Positions 1-12,500 of a stretch of DNA of 64,000 nucleotides are shown one piece after another. Location of the stretch: assembly GCA_964019425.1 (NCBI GenBank), contig OZ025813.1, positions 682,001-746,000 of the forward strand, read 5' to 3'. Made by a program: the position numbers and the translations under genes. Source of the DNA: Flectonema sp. DT1601. Its lineage: Eukaryota > Euglenozoa > Diplonemea > Diplonemida > Diplonemidae. How positions within the stretch are numbered: position 1 is the stretch's first letter; each line of letters opens with the position of its first letter. The notes beneath the pieces were generated by a model. The model did not search any database, was not told the DNA's origin, and saw only the letters and a list, made by a program, of their open reading frames with translations.

Positions 1-1020
1 TTATTGGGAGGTTTCCAGTGTAAAACATGGTTCTGGCAAGCTGTAATCATGTGTCGAAAATTGGCTCTTGGTTTGATTGCAGTTTTTATAAGTGGAAAAG
101 ATGATTCAGACAAAAGCAACGATTCCCTTCAATCATACGTTGCTATATGGGTTATTACTGCTAGTTTAGTACTACAAGTCTGGGTAAAGCCTTACGTAGA
201 GGATGGAACTGCTCCGTACAACAAATTAGAAGCTCTCTCTCTGGGAGTTATTGCTTTTACTCTAAATATCGGATTGTTGTATTCTTGGGAAGAGATGCCA
301 GGAGCCTTGAAGAATTGTGTCACAGTAGTACTCGCAATCGTAACCTTTACAACTCTTGGAATATTCTTATACTATATTTTGAAATCTGTAAAACCTCTCA
401 TTGCTGACTTTCTTGACAAGGATGGAGATGGTAAGGTAACAATGAGAGATATGAAACTTTGGTTGAAATTAGAATCAATCACTAAGGAGGAAGTCAGGCA
501 AAATAAAATAAAAACAAGACGTGCGAAAAAACAACTAAAAAGCGGAGGATCAAACTCAGAAGGCTACACAGCCTCAGAGGGATCGTACAGAGCAGGGGAA
601 GCATTTGAAAACACTGAAGGTTATGATAACAGTCTCAGGTCGGATGAGTCGCCTGAGTACAGTCCACCTAATGTAAGGGACAGACAGATGTCAGCATCTC
701 CAATGCCTAGTCTTGGTCGTGAGAACAGTCAACTTCTTGGTCGTGAAAACAGCCAACTTCTTGGTCGTGAAAACAGCCAACTTCTTGGTCGTGAAAACAG
801 TCAGGTTCTGGGTCGTGAGAACAGCCAACTTCTGGGTCGTGAAAACAGTCAGGTTCTTGGAGCATCATTTGGTGGAAACAGGCCCGTCCGACCAAAGAGA
901 CGAGCATTAGGAAATAGCATGAATGAAGAAGAGTTTGTTAGAATTCGTCTACAGGATTCTCAAGAAAGTCCTCGAAATAGTTTTGGTCGTGGTGAGAGGA
1001 AATATTCAGTTTTAAAGTAA
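1..1020 (+). CDS. C-terminal part of a multi-membrane protein with an EF-hand (5' end outside window)
   Basis: The reading frame is open from base 1, so only the C-terminal 339 codons are present. Four hydrophobic segments lie at about residues 15-30, 46-61, 76-93 and 104-127. The stretch QVWVKPY followed by a second helix resembles the C-terminal membrane block of large protist surface proteins and TRP-like channels. An EF-hand loop follows directly (DKDGDGKVTMRD, residues 138-149) and suggests calcium sensing just inside the membrane. The tail is charged and Ser-rich and carries six tandem LGRENSQ-type repeats. The membrane block is similar in plan, though not obviously in sequence, to the last helices of the PA14 proteins downstream. 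The exact family and function are not recognised. Confidence 0.75.
   Translation, partial: LLGGFQCKTWFWQAVIMCRKLALGLIAVFISGKDDSDKSNDSLQSYVAIWVITASLVLQVWVKPYVEDGTAPYNKLEALSLGVIAFTLNIGLLYSWEEMPGALKNCVTVVLAIVTFTTLGIFLYYILKSVKPLIADFLDKDGDGKVTMRDMKLWLKLESITKEEVRQNKIKTRRAKKQLKSGGSNSEGYTASEGSYRAGEAFENTEGYDNSLRSDESPEYSPPNVRDRQMSASPMPSLGRENSQLLGRENSQLLGRENSQLLGRENSQVLGRENSQLLGRENSQVLGASFGGNRPVRPKRRALGNSMNEEEFVRIRLQDSQESPRNSFGRGERKYSVLK
712..858 (+). repeat. 24-bp in-frame tandem repeat (LGRENSQ units)
   Basis: Six consecutive 24-bp units each encode LGRENSQ plus L or V in the tail of the first gene. Units differ at a few synonymous sites, with two L-to-V changes. The antisense and +1 frames stay open here only because of the repeat and are not genes. 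Confidence 0.9.
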
Positions 1021-2027
1021 AAAAAAAAAAAAAAAAAAAAACAAATTTACTCCCCTTCTCTATGAAACATACATACGAAATTGCCACAAGCCCAGATAGT
1101 TATGTTGGCTTTTACAGGTTTGCACAAAAAAAGAAGAAGAAAAAAAACCTCCCTTCTCACCGAACATGCATAGAGAGCTGCTTGTCTGTTTCTTTATTTT
1201 TATTCTCATACCTTTCTTGCGCTTAACACGTTTTATCAAAAAAAAAAAAAAAAATAATAATAATAAAGTCTTTAATATGATTAAATTGTCTATTAGAGAA
1301 AAAGTGAAGACATCTCTTATAATGCTTTCACATTCTTTAGTGATGGTTAGTATCTTCGTTATGTACGTTGATTTTAAGTCAGTTGGTCTTTTTTGATTTC
1401 CTGTAGCACATAGAACTCTTTACAACGAATTCATAGTGGGGATGAGATACCAACTTTAGGTATATCGAAGTTCTGAATCTGCCTTCCTCGTAAAATTCAT
1501 TCGGTAGTCTCCGTTGAAACAGTTTAACGTGATGTGTTTTTTTTTTTTTCTTCTCCCCCCCCTTCCCTAGTTGTTTCTGTTTTGTTTATTTTCCTTTTCT
1601 GTTATTCTATATTAAAATATTTATAAGTAGGTAGCGTTAGTTTCTTTTTTTTTTCTTTCTTTTTTTTTCCCACTTCTTTCTCTGTTTCTGTCTAGGTGGG
1701 ATTCTTCAGGTTGTGTTCCCCCCACCTACATGAGAGAGAAAAGTCTAAACAACATCTCGTGGAGGTAATGTTTTTAATAAAAGCCCAACACAGAAATCTG
1801 TAAGTCAAGTTTTTTTGTACCAATAGTTATAAAAAAGAAATAACAAATCATCAAAACGCTTGACCTCTCAATCTAATAGGGCGCTTCAAGAACAACCATG
1901 ACCTTTTTAACCTCACGGTAATCAATATCTGTTTTGACAGGAGTGTGCTCCGATGGTAGAACTAGTAATTTCTTCTTTTAAAAAAAAATATAATGACCAA
2001 CAAAAAAAAGAAGGGAAAATGTACATC

Positions 2028-2110
2028 CGCTGTAACGGACTGCAAGGCATGGGACGCTCAACTTGTAGGACGTGTCCCTACTAAATTCGACAACGGTTTC
2101 TAACATTTCT
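2028..2110 (+). repeat. Diverged copy of part of the Penelope-like element's 300-bp terminal repeat
   Basis: This stretch (GCTGTAACGGACTGCAAGGC and following) aligns with 27916-27995 and 33611-33690, which lie inside the A repeats of the retroelement at 27.8-33.8 kb. Similarity is roughly three quarters by eye. It shows that the terminal repeat, or a sequence it captured, is dispersed and older elsewhere. Confidence 0.7.
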
Positions 2111-2424
2111 TAGTCATGTACGAGTGTAATTCGTTATCTAGCTTATTCACTTTCTATTCTAAAGTGAAGCTTAATTTTCTGTCGTTTTTTTTTTTTTTTC
2201 TTTTCTTTTTTTTCAGTTTTAACCTTATTGCTTTATTTTTAGTATTGTAAAGTTTATTACTGTTTTTTTTTCTACATTTTGTCAAAAAAAAAAAACTATC
2301 ACCTCACCTACATATTTACCTACGATTACAAGAGCAGGAGCAAAAAAAAAAAATTTAAGAAAGAAAAAAAAATAATCACAATGGTGTTTGGTCTACTGTT
2401 TTTCCCTGCTGTCTATTTGTTGGC

Positions 2425-2510
2425 CTCTGGGGGGGAAGGTGGGAGCTGGGAGCTATAAAACTGCAAGCTTCGCGATGCGGATCCTCGTAGTCTGTATTTT
2501 GCTAACTAAC
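2425..2510 (+). repeat. Dispersed short structured repeat, copy 1
   Basis: Shares the blocks GCTATAAAACT..., CTTCGCGAT and CCTCGTAGTC with a copy near 5812-5920. That copy in turn shares ATCGATCACTTCCAGCC-like and GAGTCATCAGT blocks with a copy near 36823-36915. The copies sit in different intergenic regions, all in the same orientation. No coding potential is seen. It could be a SINE-like repeat or a small RNA gene family. Confidence 0.55.
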
Positions 2511-4271
2511 CAACTAATTGTGAAGCGTGCTTTGCTTTTTCGAACTTTAATCGAACACGACGCGTGTACTGTCTTCCATATTCAGCACTCCTTAATTGTG
2601 GCTGCTTGGAGTAAGTTGTTGCATCCAATATTTGGTTGACATTTACGGTACAATTGTTTTTCCCTTCTCCTTTTGTGATCGGTTACTCTTTTCTTCTCTT
2701 TTTTTTTTGTTTTTTTTTAAACATTATTTTTCTGTGTTTCATAGATACGAATTAACGATTTTGTTTTTTTCCCCTCGTTCTTTTTTTTCTTGCATCAAAA
2801 GACGTTATGTATCGTATATAACTAAATAAATCAAAAAAAAAAAAAAAAAAAGTAAATCCCTCCTCTAGTTGCTTTATATTTAGTTAAAGTATCAAGCTGC
2901 TCCCCCTTTTGCTTGTGTGATCCTTTGTTTGTTCACATGCTTTTATTCTTGTTTTTCATATGTGTGTAACCTTATTGGATTCTTTGGCTGGTATTCATCG
3001 CCTTGCCGTAGACGTGCTACGTTTGTTATCCCCATGGTTTACACCGCATTTTACTTGGCTGCTACTCTTTATTGTTCAGTGTTTTCTTTTTTTTGTTATT
3101 TCGTAGTTTGGTCGTCTGACTATTCTCGAGTCTATTTCAAATGGGAGGGTAAGACTAACAGTAGAAAAAAAAAAAGAAAAAAAAAAAGGTTACCTTCTGT
3201 TTTTTTTAGTAGATTCTATAGGGAAGACACACCAGAACACTTTTCACGAATAGCAATAAGTGAACATCAGACAGTCTTGTTAATAAGAGCGAGCCACTTT
3301 AAGTTTTGTTCAGCTCTCCTATTCTTCCGCAACCCACTTATTCTTTTCTTTTCTTGTCTTGTCCGTCTGTATGCATGTAGTGAACTTATTTCTCTTTGCC
3401 GTTTCATATTTCTGTGTCCCCAATACTGGCCCCATAGCCCAGTGGTGTCGATGAATAGCTTCTGTTGTGATTTCTGAATTGTAAGTTGGAGTACTCGCAA
3501 GACCTTTTCATTTTTTGTTGTTTTTTTTTAAAAAAAAAAAAAAAGGGAAAAAAGAACATTGCAGCAGAGTTTTATCTGATTGTCAAGTTGATGACTTGCA
3601 GTTGGCTGATCGATAATGCAATTCAGATCGGTTGTAAAAAAGTGTGTTTATGTTTACACCTGTCCTTCTGCTATTGTCGTTATGTAAGTTTGTCTTTAAT
3701 TTGAGACTTCGCGTGATTTTCTCTTTCCATTTTTTTTTTTTTTTAAATTTTTTTTTTATTATGTTTTGGTACTTCTATTCTCGAAAGGGAATATAAATAA
3801 AAAATTAGGTCGATCGTTCATGGGTTGTTGTTTCCGTGCATCTCATTAGCCAGGTCCGCGCCTCGTGTCTCTCAACGGATGCCACGAGTTCTGGTCTTTA
3901 TTTGAATAGTCGCGCGATCATAAATTAAGCAGAACGAAAAAAAAAAAAAAAAAAAAAAAAGTCTTAATGAAAAGGAGAAGGGAAAAAAAAAAAGAACAGG
4001 CAACTGATGAACGGAAAATATACAACACTTTCGGTAAGGTTATAATAATATTAACCAATACAATAGTTTTTGATTGGAAAAAAAAAAAAAAAAAAAAAAA
4101 TAGAGAGCAAACAATAACGAAGAATCGTAATTACATTTTCTTTTCGCCCCCCCACAATTCAATTCTCACAACATGTTATGAGGATGAGGTGTTTTGTACA
4201 ATTCAAATAATATTATTAGTGCGGATGTGATTTGAATTTCTTTTTTTCATCAGGTACGAGTCCCAACGTAA

Positions 4272-5636
4272 ATGAGACTCACAAACGAGCATCCCACAAA
4301 TACTCGCCAACGACCGTATCCCACTGCGATATGGGTGAGGGTGAAGAAACCACCACACGCAGAAGCAGTTTGTCTTCTGGAAGGCAACCGTTGGATTGCG
4401 TGGGGAGATAGAAAGATGCGAGTGGCTCCAAAAGTCAGAGTTGGATGTCCTAGTTCGTTTTGGGAAATCAGAGTTGACTCTGGCAGCACATGGGAAAGTC
4501 AAGAACCAGGAAATGATCCCACAGAATGCAAGTGGGCGTCTTATATACAAGTTGTTTATATCCCGGTATGCTTATGGGTACAGGGACGATCTCTTTGGTT
4601 GCACAAGTCAATGAGACCGAAATGGTTATCATCATCTTTGTGTAAGGAAACTCTTATAAGTGTTATTGGTCGTTCCTCAACAGGTGTTTGGTATTACGGG
4701 GGGTTCTCAAAACCACTTCCACCAACTTTATCGGATTCGTTACCTCACGAAACAGAGTCTTCGTGGGTGTTTGAATTGCCTTTAGAAATACACTTTATAT
4801 CAAAAGTAATTAGCGGTGTATTTATAGCCAGTAGGGATGATTCCACTTGTCAAGTCTGGACTCGGGTGAGGTCGAGTGTGAGCCTTCAGTCTCGTAATTT
4901 AATTCCGACTGAAACTCTCTCATTTTCTAAAGAAGGAACATTCTCACTTTACAGTGATGGGATTCTGTTAATGGAAGAAGTTACTCCTGGTTCTTTTATA
5001 TCGAAGAAAGCTGACTGGTTACATGTTCCTTCTTCTATAGTAGTGTCAGTGGAATGTTGCTTTCCAAGAGCACAGCCAGTTGATGTATTAACCTGTTTGG
5101 GTGTACAATCTAGATTAAACTCACCCTTACGAATGATCCTAAATAGAGATTTCTTACACTCACTTGGACAAAAGAAAAGAGGAAGAATTGTTCCTAGACG
5201 TAATGGTCCTCTGAAATATAGTAATTTTGATCCAAATTCAAGGCCGAAACAACCTCCACAAAAGACTAATAAGCATTTTAAGAGGCATCGAAGAAAAGAA
5301 GAAAATAAATATAACTCGACATCTGAAATCGATTTTCCTAAATTAGGTGACGCAGCTACTGCTCAGGATCCATTTCATTCTGAAGTCAGCGCTCGTGAAG
5401 ACATTCATAAAGGGCGGATGGCTTATCAAACTTGTATTAAACTTCCTGGTAGTCAGAAATCAGTAAACCAATCAAAGATTTGCTGCGTTCATCCACCACC
5501 AGTATCATTTGATACAATCCACTACGACTTTCCTCCTCTCAATAAGTCTCTTCCGTACGTTTCTCGTGATTCACTGTACTATTGTAATCGTAGTGTAGTC
5601 GTAATGAATCCGAGATTTTTTAAAAAGGGGATTTAA
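4272..5636 (+). CDS. Hypothetical protein, 454 aa
   Basis: An intronless frame from an ATG lying 18 nt after a TTTTTTTCATCAG acceptor-like site. No family is recognised. The first two thirds are rich in Trp, Ser and beta-type residues with no signal peptide or membrane helix. After residue about 290 there is a basic, low-complexity stretch (KRHRRKEENK) that could be a nuclear localisation signal or RNA-binding tail. The C-terminus (FDTIHYDFPPLNK) is compact again. Codon use looks like that of its neighbours. Confidence 0.7.
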   Translation: MRLTNEHPTNTRQRPYPTAIWVRVKKPPHAEAVCLLEGNRWIAWGDRKMRVAPKVRVGCPSSFWEIRVDSGSTWESQEPGNDPTECKWASYIQVVYIPVCLWVQGRSLWLHKSMRPKWLSSSLCKETLISVIGRSSTGVWYYGGFSKPLPPTLSDSLPHETESSWVFELPLEIHFISKVISGVFIASRDDSTCQVWTRVRSSVSLQSRNLIPTETLSFSKEGTFSLYSDGILLMEEVTPGSFISKKADWLHVPSSIVVSVECCFPRAQPVDVLTCLGVQSRLNSPLRMILNRDFLHSLGQKKRGRIVPRRNGPLKYSNFDPNSRPKQPPQKTNKHFKRHRRKEENKYNSTSEIDFPKLGDAATAQDPFHSEVSAREDIHKGRMAYQTCIKLPGSQKSVNQSKICCVHPPPVSFDTIHYDFPPLNKSLPYVSRDSLYYCNRSVVVMNPRFFKKGI

Positions 5637-6527
5637 ATACTTTTTATCTTATTTACACTGTTGTTTACTTCTTTTTTTTTTTTTTTTTTTTTTTTCTGTA
5701 GTAAGGGAAATGCCTAGAACTAGTCCCTAGAATAGAAAAAAAATAAAAATATTGTACACCTGAATTTCTCTGAGCAATTTCTTTTGCTCAGAGTATCTTC
5801 TTACCTTCTTTGGGGCTGGGAGTCGATCACTTCCAGCCTAGGCTATTAAACTACGATCTTCGCGATTTGGTCCTACCTACCCAGACCCCTCGTAGTCATC
5901 AGTTCCGTATTTTTCTTACTTGCTATTGAAGTAAATCTCTTCCTGCATTTAGTCTTCAGAAATTACTGGTTAAGACATTTTTTGTTTTTTTTTCTTAGGT
6001 ACTCTGCTTTATACTACACTCATACTGGGCCTTTGATTTATTTATTTGTGTTTCCATACAAATAGTCTTCTACGTCATAGCAACCGGTTTTATATTTTCC
6101 TGTGCATTATGCCTATCGCATCACAGTTTTTTTTTGCATTTAACAAGTATTGTAAGAACGAAAAAGAATGTGGCAGCACACGTAAACCTCCTTTAGCTTT
6201 ATCAGTTTAAGTCGGTTCACGGTTTCGTGCACAAACAAAAAATCACAGTGTTATATCATTATTTTCTGTATAGTTGAAGTTAAAGCCTATTCTTTTTTTT
6301 TTTTTTTTTCTGTTTGTGAACTTCGTATCAAAATGTACCTGTTAGTTAACTTTTTGGGAGGTTAAAAACTTATTATTTCAGTCGGTTTTGTTTCTTCGGT
6401 TCAAAAAAAGATTCATAATTATTTATTTATTCCAGAGAGAGAGAGAGAGAGAGAGAAGAGAAAAGAAAAGAGAAGATAAAACCCCCAAATCCCCTACAAT
6501 CATAGCCAACGGCTACTAATAGAAAAG
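5637..6527. other. Intergenic region with a hairpin, dispersed repeat copy 2 and a GA microsatellite
   Basis: A perfect 10-bp stem, CTCTGAGCAA with TTGCTCAGAG and a 6-nt loop, lies at 5768-5793. Dispersed structured repeat copy 2 covers about 5812-5920 and includes an inverted pair near GGCTGGGAGT/CACTTCCAGCC. A (GA)n microsatellite is at about 6434-6456, just after a TTATTCCAG acceptor-like site and about 75 nt before the next gene. Confidence 0.6.
5812..5920 (+). repeat. Dispersed short structured repeat, copy 2
   Basis: The best-connected copy. It shares its first half (TCGATCACTTCCAGCC) with the 36.8-kb copy and its middle (CTTCGCGAT, CCTCGTAGTC) with the 2.4-kb copy. A hairpin of about ten pairs is visible in the first 30 nt, and a CTACGA/TCGTAG pairing spans the second half. 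It fits a structured RNA or a SINE-like element. Confidence 0.55.
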
Positions 6528-9500
6528 ATGGGTGGGGATACCATCAGAACTGATCGCTCGGCTTTGATGGGAGGGCTGGCCTCATCATCACGAAACGATT
6601 TGAGAACTCTGCAGCAACCAAAACAAGATATTTACACTCCATTAGAGTCTGACTATAGAATCGAACTGGGGTATCTGTGGAGGTTGAATGTTAAATATAT
6701 AATTCCAGTTTTCCACACTGTCGATGGCCTTACCATAGTTTTGAACATAACGAATCGATCGATAACAGAACTACCTGGGATAGTGGACGGAGCAGTCGCT
6801 ATTAAAAAGTCTTTAAAATCTGATAAATATAAAAAAAAACTCGAAGCGACATCAGTAGTAAGCTTACAAAATAACAACATACTAATAGACGGTGAGAACT
6901 TAGCAGTTTTAGAAAATTTGATCGACGGAAGAAGATTCTACGAAGTGTTGAAATGCATGAGAAGCAATACGTTAGCCCCCGTGTGGGTTCCCTTACTCAG
7001 TCAACCTCAACCATACCCTACCATCGGAACTGTTGGACTCGTCGGTGAGTTTATTGACGCACCTGTTCTTCAATCGTCTGATAAGATAACAGTTGCTTCA
7101 CCTGAAGAGACACATATAACTGTTTCACGAGATCCTTTTCAAGACCAATCACTTTGGGTTGGTTGCATAGATTTAAACTACGAACTCCTACCAGAAAGAG
7201 CAGACTTATCACCATGGCTACCCAGACTGTCTAATAATATTAATGTTTATGTTATCGGTTTAGTTGGAATTAGTGACAGACATTATGAAGAACCGATGTG
7301 GTTGGCAGTACAAGTTATGAGGCATTTAGGAAAGAGACAATACAAACAAATTCATGCATCGATTGATGGTGAAGTACTTCTGATGGTTGTCGCAAAGCAT
7401 TCAATGACTCAAAGACTTGGTGGGATTGCAAGTTGGTCTGGGGAAATATCTCGTAGTGAGGTTGCTGAGGATAACGAAACTGACGACATAACGTCATCAG
7501 CAGCAGCTGTTCAACTTTCTATTGATGAGACTGATTTGTGTTTTGTTTGTGTGAAAATTAGAGTTCTGCCGACAGACTTTGGGTCTGAAGCTGTCAATTT
7601 AAAAAACATGATCACAACTACTCTACTCTCAGCTATTGAACTGGGAAAGTGTTCTTTTGTTGATATTTCTTGCAGGTTTCATTCCATTGTTGTTTTTGGT
7701 TGTTTGGGTGATGAGATACTAAAAGAAGTTAAAAAAGGATCCCTCCTATCAGACTTTCATGAGGGTGACTTAGTCCTACCAAGAGGAGGTTCACTAAGTC
7801 AACGTGTATTTATTAAAAACATATCTGGTCCTTACGGAACGCATCCATCACAACAAGTTGGTTTAGAGTTTGTTGGATACGAAGCACATGTCCCATGGGG
7901 AATTATAGAAGAAGGAAGGCATGCTGTTAAGGCGGTTATGAAATTACCGGTGCAGTTGCCGTTCATTCACTGCTTGTCAACTCCTTCAGCTAAACATAGT
8001 TTTAGAATAACGAGTTGTAAATTATCGACTTCTGTTGTTGAAATAACAGAATTATGTGACGATAGAGAATTGGAACTAATTGTTGTGTCTGACTTTTCTA
8101 TTTCTGAAGACCACATGACTATCGAACCCTCAGCTGACAACGGTTATCGTTTTTGTGCTTATGAAGACGTTGAGAGTGTTGGTAGCGCTGCATCATTTCT
8201 CTCTCTTCGATACCTAATACTATCAATTCAAGATACGTCAACACAAGAAACAATCGGATCAGCTACTCTCTCACTATCACCTTCAATCGACAGCCTCTTC
8301 GATTTCGATGACAAGAGTGAAGCTCTCGGTGCTAACAGTGGAGTCGGTCCTGACGTCGGATTCTCAATAAAACTTCAAAAGAGTTGTAAATACATCGATG
8401 CGACACTCTCAGGAACAATAAATATAGTCGTCGATTCATCACCTTTACAACAAGCAATGCTTGAAAAGAGTGAACGAGATGAGTACGCAAGACAGGCTTT
8501 TATTCAAAATTCTGAAATGTCATCAGGAAGACAGTCAATTGTTGACGAGGAAATGAAAATGCGGCAACTATGGACTGCGAGAGTCGCTGTTAGTGATAAT
8601 GAAAAGACTGATCGATCTGACATGTTTGATAAAGAAATAATTTCAAGACAATTATTAACATCTCATCTTTATATATGTTTGGACGAAGCAGCAGAGCGAA
8701 TGGAGCTAGCAGAGTCGTTACAATTTAGCCTAGCATCATTTATGATCAACCAGTCTGTAACCACTAAGATGACGAACTCAACTTTCGAAACCCTTCGTCT
8801 TCTTTGGACCGAAGAATCATCTGCATGGCAACAAATTTTCATTTCTCATATTGACTTCATCCACACTTCTGATTATCATCACATTACTTTACAAGAAACT
8901 TTTGAAAGAGATCTTATTTTAATTATTCGTTCTGAGATTGTTGATCGATTTTTATTAACATCCGAACACCTTCACAGTCGCATTCAGTTCAATTCCGACT
9001 CTGTGACTGTTTTTTTCAGCATGCTCTCGATGTTTGCTAACCTCCAGAAGGAGATAGATTTTGATGTGTCTGAAACACTTATTCAAGAAGAAACAACAAT
9101 AGGCGTATTACGAACTTACTATGAAGTAGAATTGTTGGAGTCTGTCGAGAAAACTCTCAGACGAACGATACAAGAAATCTACAACACTCAAATAAATGGT
9201 TCAATAATTGATATTAACAATTTACTTACTGAAGAAGACAACGAATGGATTGCAATCCACACACAAGCAACTAACAGTATTCAGACAGTCGAATCTAAAC
9301 AACGTTATCTTTTGGATACTACTTGTATCTGTGTCTTTGATGAGCTTTTGTTAAGATTTAAAATAATTGAAACAGAAGAAGCTTCAATGCAATTCAATCA
9401 TAAAATATTTACTGATTCAGAAGCTGAAGCGCATACAGACGCGCGGATTCGTCGAGATCGCGAGGATACGGAACTGCGGCATTTGACAGAACAAGAAACT

Positions 9501-12500
9501 GCTATAAGAGAGAAACACACAGCAGACGCGTTTTCATTTGTGGAAACTGATTTGGTGAAGACGTGGAATAATTCAGTTAGACAAGCAAGGCTGTTGTTTG
9601 ATTCTGTTCAAGAATCTAATTTTCAAAAAATATTTCAATCTGAAACAAGTGGTCGTCTTACAGTTTATAACCAGTTTATGGATTCTCACTCAACTGTTTT
9701 CTTAACAATCGACGTTCAACGTGATGAAGCAATCAGTAGATCAGATATCAGATCAGAACAACACTCATACGGACATCATTTGGTTGAAAATGAAGAATAC
9801 TTAGTGAGAGATAGCCTGCAATGGAATTACAACCGTTTCCATGAGCACATAATTTCTTTGTTTGGAAATATGTTTACGATGGCAAATGAAATATTCATTT
9901 TAAAACATCGATCTACTGATCTTGAAATATTTGAGTTGCTAACCAGAAATCAAATTATGTACGAAGAACGTCAACGAACTGTAATGAACACCATTGCGAA
10001 AGAAGAGTTAAATAGATACTTAATCTTAACATCTGCTGCTGTGGTGATACTACAGTTGGAAGTCGATTTTTCAAGAAATCTCATCGAACTTCATGAAGAC
10101 GACGAATGGCTATCTCTGACTGATTTAATATCATTTCCAGAATTCCCAGACTCACACAAATCTTCCAACTGTGATAAGATCCTAAAAGCTGCTGTACTTC
10201 AACAGAAACTACCATATTCGTTTGCTGGTCGTCAGCGTGATCGTCACCAAAACCGACTTGTCGTTCTTAGAAGTAGCTCATTATCGATATATGAAGAAAA
10301 GCGAAAAATAGATTTAACCTTGGGATGTGCTGCTGGGACGGTACCTCTTCGGAAAACAGCGTTTTCTATATCTGCAATGCAAGACCATACCATGTCAGAA
10401 CCTATCGTACTAAATACCTGTAGTGAAGTAGAGCAGAGGGGATGGGTTTCTGCTATTCTGGGTAACGACTGTTTCTCTGAAAGTGGAACCCAAACTGTTG
10501 ACTACGAGTCTAGTTATGATCAAATGAAGTCTTCTGCTCTTGCTGAAGCTGATCGTCGGTACAGTCGAATAGCTGGTAATTTAGTTGGTAAAATAGAAGG
10601 TCAGTTTGAACTACTTCACAGCTCTCAAGCTCACACTGAAGCCTCTGTTATGGATTTAGTTCAATCCCCGCGGAGGGTGCCATCAGCGGTTGCGTCTCCG
10701 CGTTCAGCGTCTCCTAAGAACAATCAGATAGTTAGCAAGTCTGTATCACCAGGTTTGACTTCACAAATACAACAATCACCATCACACTTATCAGATGGTG
10801 AATCTGTATGGGCTAGACAGAATGATGTTTATGGGCGGAGACAGATTAGAGCTTCACAGACACAGAGTGTAGAGTTACCATCTTATGGAACCACAAGACA
10901 TACTTTAGAATCTGAGGAGATATCTCCACGAGGTACGCACACCATAGATACGAGTAAAGACGTTGTATCCATTGGTGTTAAAGAGTATCGCGATATGAGT
11001 AACGAGCTGACTGAATTAAGACGAAAAGCAGCTGTAAGAGTAAGCAACAATCATCAACCAACATCTCCACTTCAGCAAACTAATAGTGATATTGTCACAG
11101 TGAAGTTGTCTAACTTAAGTGGTCGGAGTGAGAATGATCAAATAACTTCTTCATTGAGGAATACGACAAAACCTCCGACGTCAGTTGTTGACAGTCAACG
11201 GCCGGGTGATATTCCGCAAAGTACACTCCTTACTATGATTGCAAATCATGAAGACCTCCCAAACTCCATTCGATTAGCTGTCAGTGGTAGTACCACTCGC
11301 ACTGAGAGTGATTGCAAAACACTTCTCACGATCATTTCAAGACACGAAGAGCTACCTCCTTCAATTAAAAAGATTCTTAAAGCCGGTGCTGCCAACCCAC
11401 TTTCAAAAACTCCAACAGCAACAAGAAGTTCTCAAACATCATTAAAACAGAAAGACATGTTGGATATGAATTTAATAATGAAATACGCAAGCGATTGGGA
11501 AGACAGGTCTGCTAACGCAATAAAAATAATATTATCGAAATGTCCTCCTCAATATCACCAAGTCATTGCCTCCGCTTATGAAGAGAGCGACATATCCCTA
11601 CCGAGTAGTATTTGGGAACAACAATTCACTGGTGAGGTTATTAGTTCTGATGTGGATATGCAATTAGAGACACTCGCTGCTAAGGTTTTCGCATCATGTC
11701 CAGAGAGGTTTCACAATTCAATCGCGATCGCGTTTAGGGAATGTCAGATTGATATTCCAAACAGACTTTTAGAAAGTTGCATTGATGTGAATACTTCAGA
11801 TCAAAATATTTCAAATATCCTGGTCTCAGCGCCAACTAGCTGTTGGAGTTCTCTCCTTACAGCGCTCGATGACTTTTGTCATATCAAACCCAGCAGTAGT
11901 TTGCAATCTGAAATTCAATCAGAGCTTCTCTCCGCATCAACGAAAACTGACGATAAAATATCAGAAATACTCTCTGTAATCCCAAACGAACATTGGAGTA
12001 ATGTTCTAGGTGCATTGGATGAGATATGTTCTCGACCCGGGATTGAACTTGAGCATCACACAAAAACCAAGACCATCAGTCGGCAAGTTCAAACACGAGA
12101 GTTAGTAAGCAGCCAACTGGAGTCAAAATTAGAAAAAGCTTTTCAATTGATGGAGAGAAGCACACTCGACACCACTGCAGTCACAACGGTTTGTCAGATC
12201 TTAACGACGTGTGATATTCAATGTGATCATTTAATATCCAGCATTTCGAATTCCGTTCAGCTTCCAATTGACGAGAGCAGCACTACTGATCTTCTACGGA
12301 GAACAGAACACCACTCGAGTTCAGTTTGTGATGATGTTGAGGAAATTAAACTTTTAACTCAAGCTGTACAAGCCGCACGAGATAGTGAAGCAGAAGCTCA
12401 CCAGAGATCATTAAGTCTGATTGATAAGTTAAACAGGTTGTGTTATGTTAATAAGGAATCTAACGTAACAAGTGAAATAAGAAATGCTATTTACTCTTAT

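Larger units (their letters stand above)
1021..4271. other. Intergenic region, 3.25 kb, no supported gene
   Basis: The region is rich in A and T homopolymers. Short open frames here are built from poly-Phe or poly-Lys stretches and look accidental. It holds two dispersed repeats (listed separately, near 2030 and 2430). A small hairpin candidate spans 3850-3894: CCAG/CTGG closes an inner CTCGTG/CACGAG stem. A splice-acceptor-like AG sits at 4252-4253, 18 nt before the next start codon. Confidence 0.6.

Noticed and set aside
707-910. Overlapping frames on both strands at the LGRENSQ repeat
   Set aside because: The 24-bp period keeps all frames open; only the + frame continues into a membrane protein.
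2917-3477. 186-codon open frame between the first two genes
   Set aside because: Phe/Lys-rich translation of poly-T and poly-A DNA, with no recognisable domain and no ordinary codon pattern.
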